This document shows, one piece after another, positions 37,601-49,280 of a stretch of DNA of 64,000 nucleotides; positions within the stretch are counted from its first letter, which is position 1, and the number at the start of each line of letters is the position of its first letter. The notes under the pieces were generated by a model. That model saw nothing but the letters and a program-made list of their open reading frames with translations, was not told the DNA's origin and ran no database searches. The stretch is from Acanthornis magna (Eukaryota; Chordata; Aves; Passeriformes; Acanthizidae). A program made the position numbers and the translations under genes. The stretch spans positions 620,001 through 684,000 of the forward strand of contig JAWUZG010000356.1 of assembly GCA_036785705.1 (NCBI GenBank), in the 5' to 3' direction.

Positions 37601-38290
37601 AGTCAGAATAAAAATATTAGCAAGTAGTGTTTCTTACCTCTGTCTTCCTTTCTCCTGGGAGGAAAAGGTAAAATAAGCCCCCAAAGTGCTTTGCTGTTCT
37701 GCCTGTGTGACCTGTGTTCCACTGCAGAGGTCAGAGGAGCCATGGTGGTGCAGCTGGGTGAGAAGTGGGAGTCACAGGTAATCCTCTTTGCACTTACTCT
37801 CCAGAGGATTTCAATTTCCAGGGTAGTCTGAGGTCTGCAATTTGAGAGTGATCCTGTAGGACAGCAACACTGAAAGGAATGTTGCAGTAGGTGGAGGGGT
37901 GCTGAGCTGTGGTGAGCCACCCCTGTGCAGTGGCACTGAGGCACACAAAGACCCAGGGAGCTGCTGGCACTGGGATGTACAGCCCACTGTGTGGTGCACA
38001 GCCCACTGTGTGGTGCACACCCCTCTTCAGGGACATCAGCGTCACAGCCATGTCCTGGTGGCTTTTCCATGCCCTCAGTGCATCTCCTTGCTTGTCTTCT
38101 GTTGAGGATTCTTCAAATGATGTTGTAAGAGCAAGTACCACTTCTCCCAGGCTTCTGTGTTGTTGTTGAAGCAGGTGATGTGTGGTGGAGTGGAGCATCT
38201 TCTCAAGTGAAATGCAGCCTGTTGTCAATGAAAGGCCAGATCTGGCTCTTCTCAGCCAAACCCTTTTTGTCAGAACTAGGAAGAACATCA
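37601..38290 (-). other. Longest open reading frame of the window, probably not a gene
   Basis: An ATG-initiated 164-codon ORF (37794-38288, minus) overlaps a 155-codon ORF (37603-38070, minus) in another frame. The predicted peptides have no hydrophobic signal, no conserved motif and no family that I recognise. The region is GC-richer than average, which lowers stop frequency. It includes a 19-bp tandem duplication. I consider both ORFs chance, or remnants of an unrecognised decayed repeat. Confidence 0.3.
37980..38017. repeat. Perfect tandem duplication of a 19-bp unit
   Basis: Two identical copies of CAGCCCACTGTGTGGTGCA lie at 37980-37998 and 37999-38017. The perfect identity suggests a recent duplication, and the copy number may vary between individuals. 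Confidence 0.92.
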
Positions 38291-38759
38291 GAAGCAGGCT
38301 CCAGAAATGTGGAATCCACTGTATGATTGTATTTGGTTACTTAATTCAGAATTCACTCCAAAACTAGAGAAGACCATTTTCTGACCTTTTCAGCTGAGTA
38401 AAGCTGTAGGTGCCTGTTGTCTCTCTGGAAGGGTGTGTAAAAGCTCTGTTCCTCTTGGTGCAAGAAGCCATGAATGATTATCTTTCAGGAGCAGAGCATC
38501 TCTCCTCCCAGAACAGCTGGGATTAGCTCAGTAGTGAATCCATAAGCTACATGGTTTGGTTTGTTTTTTTTTCCAGAAAACCCACTTTATTTTACACCAG
38601 GCATGAAGAAGATGTAGAGGGATAATCTCTGCTCCTTTTTCACCTCTGAAAAGTAACATCATTCAGGATGTGATTCTCCACTTGGGAATCCTTCTTACAT
38701 AAAGTTGCTTATGGATTCTGGCTTTTCTACTTCATCCAAGGATTATACACACTTTGTCA

Positions 38760-38950
38760 GTTTTCACTGAGCTCTTTTCGCTTTTGGTATAAATACACCA
38801 TTCGTATTCATGAGGGGGGAAAAAAAGCAGCTTTAGTTATGCCTGTCCATGGCAAAACCTAATTTGATTATGTGGCATAATTTAACCTTTTAAAGGCATA
38901 GCCTGACCTTTTATCAGGGGGAGCTGCTTTAATTAAGCTAAACCAGAGAA
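38760..38950. promoter_or_regulatory. Candidate conserved regulatory element
   Basis: A TATAAATA match (38789-38796) is followed by CATTCGTATTCATGAG, CTAATTTGATTATGTGG, a GATA-type TTATCA (38911-38916) and the palindrome TTAATTAA (38929-38936). The motif density is among the highest in the window. The TATA-like box could suggest a promoter, but no initiator, CpG island or downstream ORF supports one, so an enhancer is more likely. Conservation is not tested. Confidence 0.38.
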
Positions 38951-40959
38951 GACTGTGTCTTCTGTGCTTCTGAAAAGACAGAAGAATTTTGAAAATGCTT
39001 TACACTGCTTGGAATACAGGAGACAGCCAAGAGCCTGTGCTAAGAGATCTTGCTGAAAGAGGCATTTGTAGGAGAAAGTGAGGCTTTAAATGTGCCAGCA
39101 GTGGTGGCAGGGAAGCACCTTTCCATGTTGTCCTTGTAAGGGAGAAGATGATGCTTTTTAACCATTCTGCACTTAACAGGCTGAATGTGGAGATGAGGTT
39201 TTGCTTCTAAGCCTCCTCTAGTTCTCAAAGCACAGGGAGTTGTCCAGCCACATCAGAGCAACTTACTTGCAGCTGAATCAGAAATCTGTATGCAAAAATC
39301 TTATTCTTGGTAATTATTCAGAAGATCTTAACATTTCCTGTGGGAGAAATGGAGGTTTCTGTAAGCCTTCATAGATTTCTTCTTTTAAAACTGCTGTTGA
39401 AGACAGTTCCACAGATAAAATCTTTTATGTCTCTTTTTCACAAATCTGTATGTGTGAGAGAAATCAAGATAGAATCAAGATTATATGGAATGCTTCAGTA
39501 ATACTACATACACATTTCATTGCTAAACTTTGTGTGTAGAAAGTGATTAGAAGTTTTAGAGTTAAGGTAAAAGAATAAAATATATTGGTTTGCATTAATG
39601 ATTTATATCAAATAAGTGATCTGGTAATTAAGGTTGAAATGGTGCTTGAATTTAAATCTTAAATTCTGGCATGCATAACTTCTCTTTCTATTTCCTAGGG
39701 TCAAAATTTCACTTATATAGTCTCAATCTTTAATTTTATTTAAAGTAGTGATTGAAGAATAACTGTTCTTTCATAATTTCTCCTTCTAAACTTGGAAGAA
39801 GCTGTTTAGAAATTATTCATAGTCTTTTGAAAATCCTGGCCACTTTAAAACATAGTTTCCAGTAGAATTTTCTCAGCATGTGAAAAAGGGCTCAGAATTT
39901 GTACCTTTGATCCCTCTAAATGCTCTGCTGTTGTTGCATAGACCACATACTAACCATAAAATAGAAGTCAGAGCCAGCTATCAGGTTCGGATACATGTAT
40001 GCCTTTTCCCAACTTTTCTCAGTCAAAAATTAATAGTTTTACAAGCTCCCTACCTGTAAATGTCAAGGTGTCATTTGCATAGATTTCAAAGTTTTAATCT
40101 GTCCAAATTTAAACTTGGCCAGGACCTAACAGGTTTTCAACCTGAAACTCCAAATCCAATTTCTTGGCCCATATTTATTTTACAAGGAAGATGACCTTGA
40201 TATGTATGTCAATATCCTAAGCTTTTAGTTTAGCTTTTGCTAAATAAATCGACAGAATTGTGTATTTCATTATAGCACAGTCCTGACCCAGTGCAACAGG
40301 AAAATTCCTAGAAAATTCAGTGGAGCCTGATTTTCATACACTGTAGTTTGAGACCTATGTAAGAAAGAGCCCTAAAACATTGTAGCTGATGCAAAATTAG
40401 AGAATTGGCCTTGCATTTGTTTTCCTAAGTTTTCACCCATTTAGTTGACATTTTTTAGTTTCCTAAATTGTCAAGAGTATTTTGATAATTCCTTTTGCTA
40501 AGACATGAGCAGAGGAAAAGTCTGGGTTTGCGTCACTGAATATTTTCCCATTTGTGCTTCTGGACTTGAATAATCTAAGGCAAACTCACTATTTTCCTCT
40601 TTGTCATCTTCAGTGCAGCCAATGCGAAAGAGCTGAGATTAGGAAACTTATTATGTGATAAGAACTCCAGCAATTATAATGTTGGGTTTTCACTTCTTAA
40701 TACTCCCTTCTATTTCCTGTGAACATCAACATACTCAACAATTTATGCCCCATTGAAAGTCCAGTATTTGATAGTTTAGACAGAAACTTTCTTTTTCTGC
40801 AATGTGCAGTTTCTCTTCCTATACTGGAATCTTTAAATACTCAGTTGGCAATTCCTATTATAGTTGATTATTTGGACCAGGCAAATTGCCGAATAAAAGG
40901 TTTGTAAATGATCTGCTTTATATTTGTGCGGTCCTCAAAGGACTGAAATTTGCTTTGGG
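38951..40959. other. Unique non-coding sequence
   Basis: AT-rich sequence with no gene or transposon recognised. Short ORFs only. Confidence 0.65.
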
Positions 40960-41215
40960 GAAAAGCAAACGACCAAGTAATAACATTTTCTTTTTTTTAA
41001 AGCACTGCCAGACACTTAATTTCAGAGAGCTTTTTATTATTAAATTTCCCAGCCTTCCTTTCAAGCACGTTATTAGGAACATGGTTCATTTATTTGGGAG
41101 AGGGAGGAAAGCACTGAAGAAGGGGGAGATAAAGGTGAAAAGCAAGCTCTTTAATTCATATTGTGATCTAAGTGTAGAGTTCATGTTGGCAACAATTTCA
41201 GTTTTCTAATGTGCA
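40960..41215. promoter_or_regulatory. Candidate conserved non-coding element
   Basis: Contains CACTTAATTTCAGAG, TTTTTATTATTAAATTTCC, CACGTTATTAGG, CTCTTTAATTCATATTG and GGAGATAAAGGTG (a GATA core). A 107-codon ORF (40886-41209) covers it, but the peptide has no recognisable family and the T-rich codon use suggests chance. Confidence 0.27.
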
Positions 41216-44200
41216 GTCATTGTGAAAGACTGATTCTAACATGCAAACCTCAAAGAAGTGAGAAAATTGTTTCTCTTCTTTTTTGGAGCTCATTTATATT
41301 GAAATTTTTAAGGCCTTTGGAATTTTCAAGTGGTTCTCCTAGAGCAGGTGAAAAAGACCTTTGCTCTTCAACAGAAGGAGCCAGAGAAATCAAGCTTTTG
41401 CTTGTTTTACTTACAAACTAGATGCAGCTTTGAGCACTGGGCTTGAGTTTGATGCTGTTAGAAAAGTGAAGTCTAGGTAATAGATATAACGCAAGGAGGA
41501 ACTGATCATTCTTCTGGGTTGTGGTCTGTAAATGTCTTTTTGTTTATTTCTATTCATGGCTTAGCAGTTGGCACCTAACTTTTAGGAAGAGAGCATTTCT
41601 CTCCAGCCTACAAAATAAAGCTGTCCTGGAAGGGTGCGACAAAGGAGGTCAGTGCTGCTATTAGTTACATAATAAATGCTTTTTTTTCTTCTCAGTGAAA
41701 GGCAGAAATTCTGTGAGCCCACTTAAAGCATGGGGACAATCCAAAGCCTAAGTTTGTCCATGACAGCTGAGAAAGCTGACTGGAAACTGGAACTTCCATT
41801 CCCCAGGAGAGCTGAACATTTTTTAATTTTCTGTCATTCTACTTGGAAAAATTAGCATTCTATAATATGCTGGTTTAGGGGCATAGAAATATTTCAAGTT
41901 CAGTATTGTTCAAATTGACAAGAATGTTCCTATTTCTTCTGTTTGTTTACCAAACCTAATCTGATTAAATTAATATTTTCAAGAGCAAACAGCTTTCTCA
42001 AGAAATGCCTTTGCTATTTGTTATCAGGGGATTGTGGACACATTTCTCTAAGCGAAGGCCATAATTTTCTGTCCATTCAATTTAACTACTTTTCTGCTTT
42101 TTCTGTGGACCATCCAAGCTGGAGCTCTGAGCTGTTGGCTGTCCCTCCCCAGCAGCTGTTTCTGTAGTGTGTGGGTCTTGTCAAGGAAAACACTGAATAC
42201 GTTCCTGCTTTCCTTAGCACCATTGATGAGATGTTTCTGGCTTCCTGAAATCACTGTCAGGCACAGGGAGAGCTCTGAGGAGCTGTATGCTCCTGGTGCT
42301 TTTAGAATTTGAGATCAGGAAAACTCTTCTATTCCACTTTACTTGCTTGAGCTCATTCCTCAAAACACTTGCTGCTGCCTTATTTATATGACTTTTTCAG
42401 GCCTCCTTGTTGCAGATTTTGTCTTTCACAGGGTTTGGTCTTTCTGGCAGCCTGATTAGTATTTTGCATGCTTATTCTCTCTGAGCATAACCCACGGGCA
42501 GTTACTGTGCTGCAAGACTAAGGACAGGGCTGCTCTACAACGAGTGGTCTTGTTCAATGGGAAAGGATGGATCTGCAATGGCAACTGGGTGGGGGCAGCA
42601 GTGCAGACGATGTACTTCTTACAAGTGGCTCATGGTGGGCTAGGAAAGTGTGACAGACAGCACAGGCCTGAAGGAATGCACCATACTCTTTTAGAAATCA
42701 CAAAGATAGTAACAATCAGCTGGGGGGAGGCAGCTGGAGCAAGGCAGAATAGGCACATTTTGCTTTCCTGTCTCAAAAGAGGTTCTGTGGGGTAGAGCAG
42801 GTACAAGCTGTCAGGTGTACCTTCAGGTGTTTGGGGGATGCAGTGTTACAGCGTTAGTGTGAAAAGTGAAAAAGCTATTGGCACTTTTGCAAGAAATGGA
42901 GGGGAAAAACCTTGCCACCACTATTCAACAACGCTAAAAAATCCCAAACAAAACAATTTTTGTGAAAGTTTGCTCTAGAGAAACACAGAGAAAAGTTTTG
43001 GAAAACAATCTGGTGCCAATATGTAGAGTATATGTAGTAGTTTTTTTACTGTAAATCGGGTCCTGTTGCATAATTTTTTCCTCTGACCTTCACTTTTCTA
43101 TGAACTTTGCAAACCCCATATAAGACGATGGGATTCTGATGGGGAAACACTTCCAGAAATCTTCTGCTAGGCTTCTTTTTTATTTTCTTCTTAAACCTAT
43201 AGCTGTGTATCTTTTAGCATAATGTGGACTGTTTGGACTGTTTAATTTGCCTGGTATGTCCTTCTTGTCCTGGTGTTGCTAGAGTAAACAGTGAGGTTGT
43301 TTAGTCCTGTTGCATCAGAACATTGCCTTGCTGGTTTTTGCAGCCTATTTCTGGGGCTGTTCTGGTTGGAAGGACTCTTTCTGGAACATGGTTGGCATTG
43401 TCAATAGTATTTCAAAGGAAGAGCTCTCAAAGGAGCATTTACCACGAAAATCTATCTTCCTTCACTCTTCTGGGTATACATCACCTGATGTGTTTACTCT
43501 TTTCATGGCTGATGATTTGCAGACATCCCATATTCTACAAATATACTTCTCCCTACACAGCTCCTCCATCTGACAACATCACAGTTTATAGCAGAAAGTC
43601 TTGTTATTAGTCCCAAAGCTTCTGACCTTGCACACTCCTATTAAATTTCATCCCATTTCTATTACCCTTCCAGATAATCCAGCCCCTGCTCTGTGAACCC
43701 CCAACTCTCCCTCCAGACATGTAGGTCTCAGGGAATCTATTTGTTTGTTTTTATACTTTTGTGCCAGTCATTAATACAAGTATTAAGTGAGATTGGTCTC
43801 AACCCCCGAGGGTTTTTCATTATTAACCTTCCTGAAGTTTAACAATTCCCTTCCTGCCACATGCTCCTCTAACAGGCTATAGCTAAGGGGAGGGCAAGCC
43901 TGCCCTGGCCCCTGTGACCCCTTTCAGCAGATGCCTTTGGGGCACAGGGCAGGCTGCCCTTTCCCTGATCGCCACTGGGAAGCCTTGGAGGAGGAGCTGC
44001 TGGAGCAGAGCTGACAAGTTCACATGGTGAGCTCTGCCTCTGCAGCCAGGAGAGGCAGAGAGACACAGCCAGCCTTTGGAGATGGCAGGGGGATATATGA
44101 AAGGGCAGCAAGAAAGGCCTTGTAGAATTTTCTTTGATCCAGGAAATGAGCAGGTATTGCTCAGCTGAAAGCCTGGCTGGAGGAAAGGGCCTGCCCTGCC

Positions 44201-46009
44201 AGGGCACCGAGGCTGGGGGAGAGATTTATTTGCAGTCCCCTTTGCTTTCACTCTTTCACTCAGCAGAGATGAGGACAGCTATTTCTTCTGTTAATAGAGT
44301 TTACTGCTCCAGCTGGCATTCGAACAAAACCGCCTTTCTGAGATGCTGAGGTACTCCACTCAGGCAATAGATCTCAGCACTTAATCCTAAAACCTCCTGT
44401 TGATTTGAGGTCTGCTAGAGTTACAAAAGAATAAAAAAAATAAAGTAGAAAGCTGAGAAACAACCTCCCTTTCACCAGGCGGTACAACATAAGGCATTGT
44501 ACTAAATCTGACTAAAGGTGTTTTTAGCAACACAGAACTTGCAGAGTCTTGCAGTGCCAAATGTGTGAGTCTAGTGTGTTGAATTTGTTAGTTTATTGAT
44601 GATTGCACACATTTAGTCTTTTGGAAGAATAAATTACTCAGTATAACAATACACAGTAATGATAGCCTTTTCTGACTTTGTGTGGTCAGAAATGATGTAT
44701 AGAGACAAAATGCTAAACACCATGTTTTGTGGACAATAATTGTTAGGAGTAAAGTGTGTTTTCTTTTGTTACAACACTTACGAACATGTCAAAGTTGAGA
44801 TACCATACTGATGCTTGTGCTGATACTTAGCACTTTGCATGTTCACAGCCCTGTACAAACATTAATGAACCAATGTAAACAGTCATTTTCATCATGTGGC
44901 TTAATATAATAAGGCATTGTGAACCTTGTTTTGCCTCTGTATGCACAAGGGATTGTAATTTACGCTCCTTTCCATGCGCAATGAAGGCTATTCCTGTCTA
45001 CCCTCTCACAATCATCCTTTTCCTGTGCAGTTCCCACTGAAGGGGGGGACAGGGCTCTAAAGAGCCTGGGCCATAATTTGGTTGGCTCTCTTCCAGCTTT
45101 CTAGATGGTGCCAGTTTGCTCCAGGCTTCCTCTGTGCTATATCATTGCAAATCCCTTTTTGAGGGGTGTCGTTTCCCCCACATCTGGAATTACCTCTCTC
45201 ACTGCACTGCCAGGAATAAAAGCCCACCTGCATTTCAAAAGTGCGTGTCTGCTACGTTGTCTTACACATTTGTCAGCAGGAAAGCACTGCCTGCATTGTG
45301 CTATTTTTTAAAATTTATTTTCTTTTAGAATGTTAGTTACCCTTTTGCTTCAAGCTAGGAGTATGTGCATCTATTTTGCCAGCATGATTTCAAAGAGCTG
45401 TATTTCAGATATTAAGTGTGCACTCTCAGGACTTGCAAGAGCTCGAGCAAGTAAATTAGCAGACCAGAATGAAGTCAAGTGAAGTACCAAAGGGCTCCAG
45501 ATACTTTAGGATAACAGCAGAAAGCATAATATGAGGGCCAGCTCTCCCAGTTGTTGAAAGTGTGCTTGGAGAGAGGTGAGAAGACACCAGCCTCTACCAG
45601 CTGGTGCTAAGTCCCACAGCACTGATTACAAGCTGAAGAAATCTTTACTGGTGGTATCTCCATATCATACCCAGCTGTGAGCAGGGAATTGCCTTTGTAG
45701 CCAAACTGGCCATGTCCTGTGAAACCACAGGATTTATTGACTTCATGGCAAGATCAGGCTCTTTTGACTCCAGGAATGGTTAGCCTCTTTGCACAAAAGG
45801 TTAAGGTGAAAGGTGTGGGTGTTAATGTTATTTATGCTGTTAGTGGACTACAGAGTTCCACACTGGCTAAAATGTGATGAATTGAGCAGAAATAATTGAA
45901 GTCTGTGTCCTGCACAGTGTTGAGGGGAGACATGCACCTGACAGCTGATACAGTTAAGCATTTGCAGCTTAAAGGTGCATATCCTCTGTGCTTCTTGGGG
46001 AGCAAACAG
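41216..46009. other. Unique non-coding sequence
   Basis: No gene or transposon is recognised. A GC-rich patch at about 43880-44250 produces overlapping minus-strand ORFs of 112 and 122 codons in different frames, with no domain. A short pyrimidine stretch with AG and TGAAAGG near 41680-41702 is acceptor-like but isolated. Confidence 0.6.
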
Positions 46010-46160
46010 GAGTTGAATTATTCACGTTATTCAGTGCAGATGTCTGGCTTTTAGTCTCATCATTCATCATTGCTCAGCAAACACCTGTGTTCATACATTG
46101 CATCATAAATACTGCAAAATGAATTGTGAATTTTATGCTCCTTGAATAGAACTCGGACTC
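46010..46160. promoter_or_regulatory. Candidate conserved non-coding element
   Basis: Contains GAATTATTCACGTTATTC, CTCATCATTCATCATTGC and GCATCATAAATACTGC, with the CpGs in CACGTT and CTCGGACTC. No ORF. Texture-based inference. Confidence 0.25.
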
Positions 46161-46273
46161 ACAGCCACACAATAAGATGCACAATGACCATGCTGTATTA
46201 CTTGTTAAGTATATATTGGAGAATAATGGTTGAACCCAGTTATTTCTGGATATATGAGAGATATATTTCTGGA

Positions 46274-46289
46274 TTTTTTTTTTTTTTTT
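46274..46289. repeat. T16 homopolymer
   Basis: Sixteen T residues, with no attached retroposon body recognised on either side. Confidence 0.9.
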
Positions 46290-46856
46290 ATACTTAATAC
46301 ACCCTGGGCCAGCAGGGGATTGTGCTCTGTTGGGCTAGACTTAGGCATGCCAAAATCATGTCTGTGATGAGACTCCCTGTAATGCTATTTTTAAATTTAT
46401 TGATTGAAGGGGCTAAAGTAGGTCTGTAATTTGTTTTATCCTGTAATTTTGAAAGCAACAACTTTAAGAAGTCTCATTCATATTGATAGCCACAGTGATG
46501 AGCTCAGGAACTGAATGTAGGGCCAGACAAGAATTCCACAGGTCAAAGGTACAAACCTTGTAAAAAATCCTGAATTAGTCTGGCCTTTCTTGGGAAGAAA
46601 GGTAAAGAAAAATTCCATATCTACTTGGACAAAGAACTGCTTTCAAAACATACCTTAAGAAGTGGACAAAAAGCTTAAAGCAAATGAAAAACACAGCTTT
46701 ATTGTTGCCGTTAGGAAAAACGAGGATAAAATTAAATTGCTGCACTGGTTTAAATCTTGCAAAATAGGTGAAAAGAGTAGTACCTTATGTATATCAGTTC
46801 ATCAGTCATAAGAAACTGGCTGGTCAAGTCACTAGAGTAAAAGGACTCTAAAAGAA

Positions 46857-47062
46857 GTTGAAAGAGACCTCCAGGAGGTCATCTAGTACAGTCCCTTGTT
46901 CAGAGCAGGTCTGATTAGATCAGGTTTCTGTGTCAGGGCTGTGTCCACTCAAATCTTGAATATCTCCAAAGAGGGAGATCTGCAGCTCCTCTGGGCAAGC
47001 TGCAATATTTGACCACCTTGTCTTAAAAAACCTTGTCTTAAAAAATGTTTTCTTAAAAAAGG
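46857..47062 (-). mobile_element. CR1 3'-region fragment, minus orientation
   Basis: The plus strand reads AGAGACCTCCAGGAGGTCAT, CTAGTACAGTCCC and then CTCAAATCTTGAATATCTCC and CTCCTCTGGGCAAGC. This is a diverged reverse complement of CR1 3' UTR and ORF2 C-terminal sequence. The terminal ATTCTATGATT-type tail is no longer clear. Divergence suggests an old insertion. Its distal end has been locally expanded as a 15-bp triplication. Confidence 0.8.
47016..47060. repeat. Three tandem copies of a 15-bp unit
   Basis: Copies CCTTGTCTTAAAAAA at 47016-47030 and 47031-47045 are identical. The third, TGTTTTCTTAAAAAA (47046-47060), is diverged. The array lies at the end of a CR1 fragment and probably arose by replication slippage. 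Confidence 0.85.
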
Positions 47063-47329
47063 TTCAACAGAACTGTATTGCAGTGGCTGGGGACAGATAA
47101 CAAGAACTGTTGATGGAGTGTGAGCCACCACTCCAAGAGATTTCCACCAGTCTGGAAATGACTGACCAGTGTGTACTGGTGTGTTCTGCTAAGCCATACC
47201 ATAAACCACCACCAGCAGCCACTAGTGACGTGCTGACGAAAAAAGAAAATGACACTTGAAAGTTATTGGCTTAGGAATTTCCAGAGTGGGTTTTTTTAAA
47301 TGTAGCTCAAGTCCTGCTAGAGGTGAAAT

Positions 47330-47590
47330 CAAAGTGGAGCAGGTACAAAGCAGGGCTGTGAAAATGATTGATTATGGGCAATAGGGAGGAATAAGAGTGT
47401 TTGGCTGTTCAGAGAAGTCAAATGAAGTCTTTGAAAGGCTTCTTACTGCTCTCTGTAAGTTCATTACTGCTAATAGGTATAATGGGAAGAAATAGATGAA
47501 GACTGTTAATTAGAAAAAGGTTTTAAACAAGAACATGGTGAGGCCTTGGAGCAGCTTTCAGAAGGAGCAGTTGTAAAAATACATGAAACA
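47330..47590 (+). mobile_element. Ancient CR1 fragment, plus orientation
   Basis: Heavily diverged but collinear matches to CR1 ORF2 end sequence are seen: GGAGCAGGTACAAAGCAGGG, then GAAAATGATTGATTATGGGC, GTTTGGCTGTTCAGAGAAG, TTACTGCTCTCTGTAAG and GGTGAGGCCTTGGAGCAG. In younger CR1 copies these correspond to the block running from the RT C-terminus to the 3' UTR. It lies just beyond an opposite-strand CR1 piece, so these are two separate insertions. Confidence 0.6.
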
Positions 47591-47599
47591 GAAACAAAA

Positions 47600-47960
47600 C
47601 CAAATGGACTTTGACATGGCGGTCTGCAGGGGCAGTCTTTTGCTCAATATTCAATTTGTGATTTCAGGGTAGACATTGTGTTCGGGGGTAATTTGCCTGG
47701 CATTTCAGTACGTATGGTAGCATTTTAGTTGTGCCTGTCACGCTCTGTTATTTCCTGAGCACAGGAGGAGTAACAGCGTGTCTGCAATTTGCTTGGCAAA
47801 TCCCAGGTGCTCCCCAGTGCCTGCACCTTGCATGCATGTGGAAGGGCTTGGCACATCACGCAAAGGTCGCAGTGCAGGAAGCCCACATTAGGCTAGGGAC
47901 TTTGCTGGTGTTTCAGTTCACTGGGAATGATCTTTGTCTGTACATTTCTGCTGAGGAAGT
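47600..47960. promoter_or_regulatory. Candidate conserved non-coding element with retained CpGs
   Basis: Contains ATGGCGGTCTGC, TTGTGTTCGGGGGTAATTTGCC, TCAGTACGTATGG, CCTGTCACGCTC, AACAGCGTG and ATCACGCAAAGGTCGC, with the homeodomain-type GGGTAATTTGC. The CpG retention is high for this window. A 90-codon ORF (47731-48003) spans it but has no known domain. Confidence 0.33.
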
Positions 47961-48879
47961 CCAAAATAAAAATATGTTAGTCCATAATAAGAGACATTTG
48001 TGAAAGAGACTGAAGGATTTGTACTCAGTGTGTATGCTGGGCCCCTATGCTTTCCAACTCAGAGTATTTTTCCATGACTAAACAAAAATAGCCATTTCCT
48101 TAGAATAGTGACTGAATTTTTTTCAATTGTATGTTTTATATGGCATAATTATATGCCCTTACAAACAATTTAAGCCAAATTATGCAATTGAAAGTTTAGC
48201 TAGTGCTTTTTAATCCACTTAAGAGTTTTGTTTTTGATAGCCTGGTAGTGAAGCAAACTAAATTAAAGTGAATTCCACATGAAAGATGGTTCTAGTATTT
48301 GTGATTGTGAGGTAATGACTTGAAATGCTCCATAGTTGCAGCATTTCTGTATTTTGTATTTAATTTTAAAACTGTTATGGTTTTAGTGGCCATATATGGA
48401 ACAGAGTAATATGAGAGAATTGATGAAACAGATATTTGACTGGAAAATAACAGGTTAATGTTAAATGTATCTGTAACAATGAGGAGGCTTAGGCAAAATG
48501 CAGAAATATCAATAAGCAAATAGTAAGAGGCAATGGATGACCTGTGAGATCAAAATAAGGAAAAGAATGGAAATATTAAAGAATAGTGAAGATGCTTATT
48601 TTGGAACAGGAAAGTATTAAGGAAGTTATCAAAAGAATAGTTTCTATTCCAGTGTTTAAAATTCAAAAAGAGAGATTAGAAAATAGCAGTGCTGATGAGA
48701 AATGGAATGATCAATGGTTTGGAAAGGCATATGCTGCTAAAAAAGAAAACAGAAGCTTCCTGTCTAAAAGGGGATGTCTGCCAGATAATCAGCTGACGTT
48801 TGCATCGAGGTCAGTCACCAACAGTGACTGCAGCATCTCTAAGTTTTTGGACAAGAAAAGTGTTTGAACTAGATTGATC

Positions 48880-49280
48880 CGTAAGAGTATTTACGCTGAA
48901 TTCATGGAACTGCAGACTAAGTTGTATGAGCCCCTGTTGCGTTGGTTTCGATCAGGTTTTGCCTAGCAAAGTTCAGCATTATTGTATTTTTTGTCACTGG
49001 GAGTTTTTATTTATGTGCAAAGCTAAAAATAATGGCATATGTAGTGCATTTCAAATGTCACCTTTTAGCACAAGCACAGACTTTCAACTCTGCTGACCAC
49101 TGAGCTTCTGAGATTATTTGTTGGGATGAATGACCCTATCCAAAGCACAGATTGGATAAATCCATGCAAATTTGCCAGCTTCTGGAACAAAACTTTCATC
49201 AATTTCTTGTAGCGTTTTGCATATAATTGCATGTATGATCACAGCTATTATTGTGGCTGTTTCTAAGTGGTTTTTGTGCT
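48880..49280. promoter_or_regulatory. Candidate conserved non-coding element with MEF2 and octamer motifs
   Basis: A MEF2 consensus match CTAAAAATAA lies at 49023-49032 and an octamer ATGCAAAT at 49164-49171. CpG-containing motifs include TTGCGTTGGTTTCGATC, and GCATATAATTGCATG is also present. There is no ORF across the block. This is one of the larger stretches with enhancer-like texture. Confidence 0.37.

Noticed and set aside
37603..38288. Minus-strand ORFs of 155 and 164 codons as genes
   Set aside because: They overlap in different frames, have no domain or codon bias, and contain a frame-shifting tandem duplication.
43869..44251. Minus-strand ORFs of 112 and 122 codons
   Set aside because: Two frames are open over the same GC-rich patch, with no domain and no splice context.
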